Shown: positions 62,738 through 64,000 of the stretch, one piece after another
Numbering within the stretch: position 1 is the first letter of the stretch
How the letters are laid out: every line of letters begins with the position of its first letter
Assembly (NCBI RefSeq): GCF_001905885.1
Contig: NZ_LIYH01000004.1
Coordinates: forward strand, 682,001-746,000
Length of the DNA: 64,000 nt
Direction: 5' to 3'
Source: Streptomyces sp. CB03234
GTDB lineage: Bacteria; Actinomycetota; Actinomycetes; Streptomycetales; Streptomycetaceae
The notes under the pieces: model-generated
Databases searched by the model: none
What the model saw: the letters and a program-made list of their open reading frames with translations, nothing else
What the model was told of the DNA's origin: nothing
Program-made: the position numbers and the translations under genes

Positions 62738-62774
62738 CACACGGATGGGCGCCACCAGGGCGCCCATCCGTGTG
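62738..62774. terminator. perfect 16-bp stem terminator
   Basis: Arms 62738-62753 and 62759-62774 are exact reverse complements with a five-base loop, 9 bases past the stop of the small secreted protein on the minus strand. Confidence 0.85.
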
Positions 62775-62783
62775 CCGTTCGGG

Positions 62784-62960
62784 TCAGCCGACGTCCCAGC
62801 AGGTGGCCTCGTGGTGCTTCACGTGGACCTTGCCGGCCTTCACGTGGCCGCCGGAACCCCAGCAGCCTTCCACGTCCGAGCCGTGGGCGGCGGCAGGGGC
62901 CGCGGCCATGAAGCCGACCGCCATCAGGCCGGCCAGAACGAGCGAGATGCGCCGAAGCAT
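62784..62960 (-). CDS. 58-residue secreted protein with two cysteines
   Basis: Encodes a signal peptide (MLRRISLVLAGLMAVGFMAA, cleavage after about A25 in APAAAHG) and a mature peptide of about 33 residues with two cysteines (EGCWGSGGHV and EATCWDVG) and several His/Lys. An AAGGAG ribosome site precedes ATG 62960 and a perfect terminator follows, so it is a well-bounded monocistronic gene. The two Cys-Trp pairs could form one disulfide. I do not recognise the family; a small extracellular or surface peptide of Streptomyces is likely. Confidence 0.75.
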   Translation of the reverse strand: MLRRISLVLAGLMAVGFMAAAPAAAHGSDVEGCWGSGGHVKAGKVHVKHHEATCWDVG

Positions 62961-63148
62961 GAGTTTCTCCTTCGAGTTGGGGACTCACCACGACTGTTCA
63001 TCAGCCGCCGCTCCACCGCACGCCGAGTCGCGCGGGCGGGTGGTGGAGCCACTCGAAGGTGCTGGTCGCCGGGGCGCCCGACGCCGGGCACGCCGCGTCC
63101 CCGGCGGCCGTGGCGACACGGCCGCCGGGGACGGAGGGCCGTTGCGGG

Positions 63149-63343
63149 TCAGGCCCGGGGCGGCGGGTCCTGGGGCCGGTCCGAGCCGAGCTGCTCGTTG
63201 AGCTTGCTCTGGGCGGTGTCGACCTGGCTGCTGTACTTGCCCTGGGTCTTCTCGTCGACGAAGTCGCCCGCCTTGTCGATGCCCTGCCCGGCCTTGTCCT
63301 CGTGGCCTTTGAGCATCTGCTTGAGCTTGTCCATCACGGACAT
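63149..63343 (-). CDS. MT0933-like antitoxin-family / CsbD-like small helical protein
   Basis: A 64-residue charged helical protein: MSVMDKLKQMLKGHEDKAGQ, GIDKAGDFVDEKTQGKY, ending in Pro/Arg. The DKAGDFVDEKTQGKY block matches the MT0933-type antitoxin family (PF14013), abundant and often toxin-less in actinobacteria. No toxin gene is adjacent, so a toxin-antitoxin role is unsupported; stress-related function is equally possible. ATG at 63343 is preceded by GAGGAGAGG. Confidence 0.7.
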   Translation of the reverse strand: MSVMDKLKQMLKGHEDKAGQGIDKAGDFVDEKTQGKYSSQVDTAQSKLNEQLGSDRPQDPPPRA

Positions 63344-63429
63344 AGGGTCATCCTCTCCTCGCAGAGTGACCCCCCGCCCCTCAGTTTCGCTCGCCCGTAC
63401 GAAACCCGCATCCGCACCGCTCTGACCTG

Positions 63430-64000
63430 TCAGTTCGCCGAGGCGGCCCACCCTCGCGCCTCGATACGGGCGGCGTCCGCGGGCCGTGCCTCGTCGAACA
63501 GGGTGCGGGAGCCGTCCAGGACGCGGATACCGTCGACGTACACCCCCCGGCCGACGTAGAGCCGGTCCGTTTCGTACCGCCAGCGCAGCCGCACCGGGGT
63601 GCCCCGCCAGTCGGCCAGGTCGGCCTCCAGCCGGTGCCAGACCCGCCCCGACCAGCCGCTGACCGACCCGGTCGGGTGCGGCCGGGGCTCCTGCCCGTGA
63701 CGTACGGTCACGAACGGCACCGGCCGCCACGTCCCGCCCGCGTCGCCGGACGCCTCAAGGAACAGGGCGTCCGAGCCCGGCTCGGTGTCCCACCACACCC
63801 AGCAGCGCAGCCGGGGGCGCGGCGAGGCGGGCGTCACCTCGGGAACGGTGAGCGTCGCCGCCGTGCTCGACGCCATGCCCGCGTACCACGCGGTGCGGCC
63901 ATGCGCCGGGCGTACGGGTACGGCGCGCGCCAGGTTGTTCGCGGCGGCCACGCGCGGCGCGGAGCCGGAGCGCCAACTGCGCACCGGATGGACCGAGTTG
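63430..64000 (-). CDS. C-terminal part of a large secreted protein (partial)
   Basis: The frame enters from beyond the window end and stops at 63430. The visible ~190 residues form a beta-sandwich-like domain with WVWWDTEPGSDALFLEASGD and W-rich strands, similar by eye to the MAM/jelly-roll domain after immune-inhibitor-A-type or other secreted metallopeptidases (pattern DGG-x-TW). The catalytic part would lie beyond 64000. Identity cannot be fixed from this end. Confidence 0.6.
   Translation of the reverse strand, partial: NSVHPVRSWRSGSAPRVAAANNLARAVPVRPAHGRTAWYAGMASSTAATLTVPEVTPASPRPRLRCWVWWDTEPGSDALFLEASGDAGGTWRPVPFVTVRHGQEPRPHPTGSVSGWSGRVWHRLEADLADWRGTPVRLRWRYETDRLYVGRGVYVDGIRVLDGSRTLFDEARPADAARIEARGWAASAN

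Noticed and set aside
63149..63343. Toxin-antitoxin system
   Set aside because: The antitoxin-like family is often toxin-less, and no toxin gene is adjacent.

Overview
The window is very GC-rich actinobacterial DNA, almost certainly Streptomyces. Supporting signs are GTG starts, strong third-position G/C bias with long antisense frames, Streptomyces-type small proteins (DUF6480), HATPase anti-sigma-like kinases, and many relatives of Mycobacterium DosR-regulon genes. No rRNA, functional tRNA, IS element or CRISPR array was seen.

Left flank (1-11.3 kb): a haem-oxygenase-like enzyme coupled to a FAD/Rieske oxidoreductase, a HemK-type methyltransferase with a CDGSH protein, a CBS protein, and an anti-sigma-type ATPase. 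Next comes a compact SigK module: fasciclin lipoprotein, sigK-rskA, a DUF4383 membrane protein and a sulfite-oxidase-like molybdoenzyme. Three promoters in it match the mycobacterial SigK consensus as I recall it. An acyl-CoA dehydrogenase follows, behind a KstR-type palindrome.

Central island (about 11.3-54.5 kb): a large dormancy/anaerobic-survival region. It encodes a DosS-like GAF-GAF histidine kinase and a DosR/OsdR-like regulator, eight tandem-domain universal stress proteins, a long ribosome hibernation factor, and a set of fermentation enzymes: phosphoketolase, GAPDH, pyruvate formate-lyase with its activase, bifunctional AdhE, and D-lactate dehydrogenase. It also holds a CtpF-like cation ATPase, an Acg-type nitroreductase, flavin/PNPOx proteins, CBS-BON proteins, and an Rv1733c-like protein. 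A palindrome, AGGGCC-N4-GGCCCT, lies typically 80-110 bp upstream of the start codons of many of these genes and resembles the DosR box. I interpret it as the operator of the local DosR/OsdR-like regulator.

Many island genes are broken by frameshifts or deletions: carbamate kinase and a YfcC-type transporter (arginine deiminase remnants), an ABC permease, a HAD/PPDK fusion scar, nicotinate phosphoribosyltransferase, DUF4389, DUF1918, a second P-type ATPase, and a BON fragment. The retained core is fermentation, stress proteins and regulation. Some single-base breaks could be assembly errors; internal deletions are less easily explained that way.

Right flank (54.5-64 kb): a somewhat less GC-rich, frameshifted unknown gene, a broken MpaB-family oxygenase, a Ser/Thr kinase with TPR repeats (apparent frameshift near its end), a carotenoid-desaturase-like FAD oxidoreductase, a beta-hydroxyacid-dehydrogenase-like enzyme, a 58-residue secreted protein, an MT0933-type antitoxin-family protein, and the C-terminal part of a larger secreted protein running off the window.
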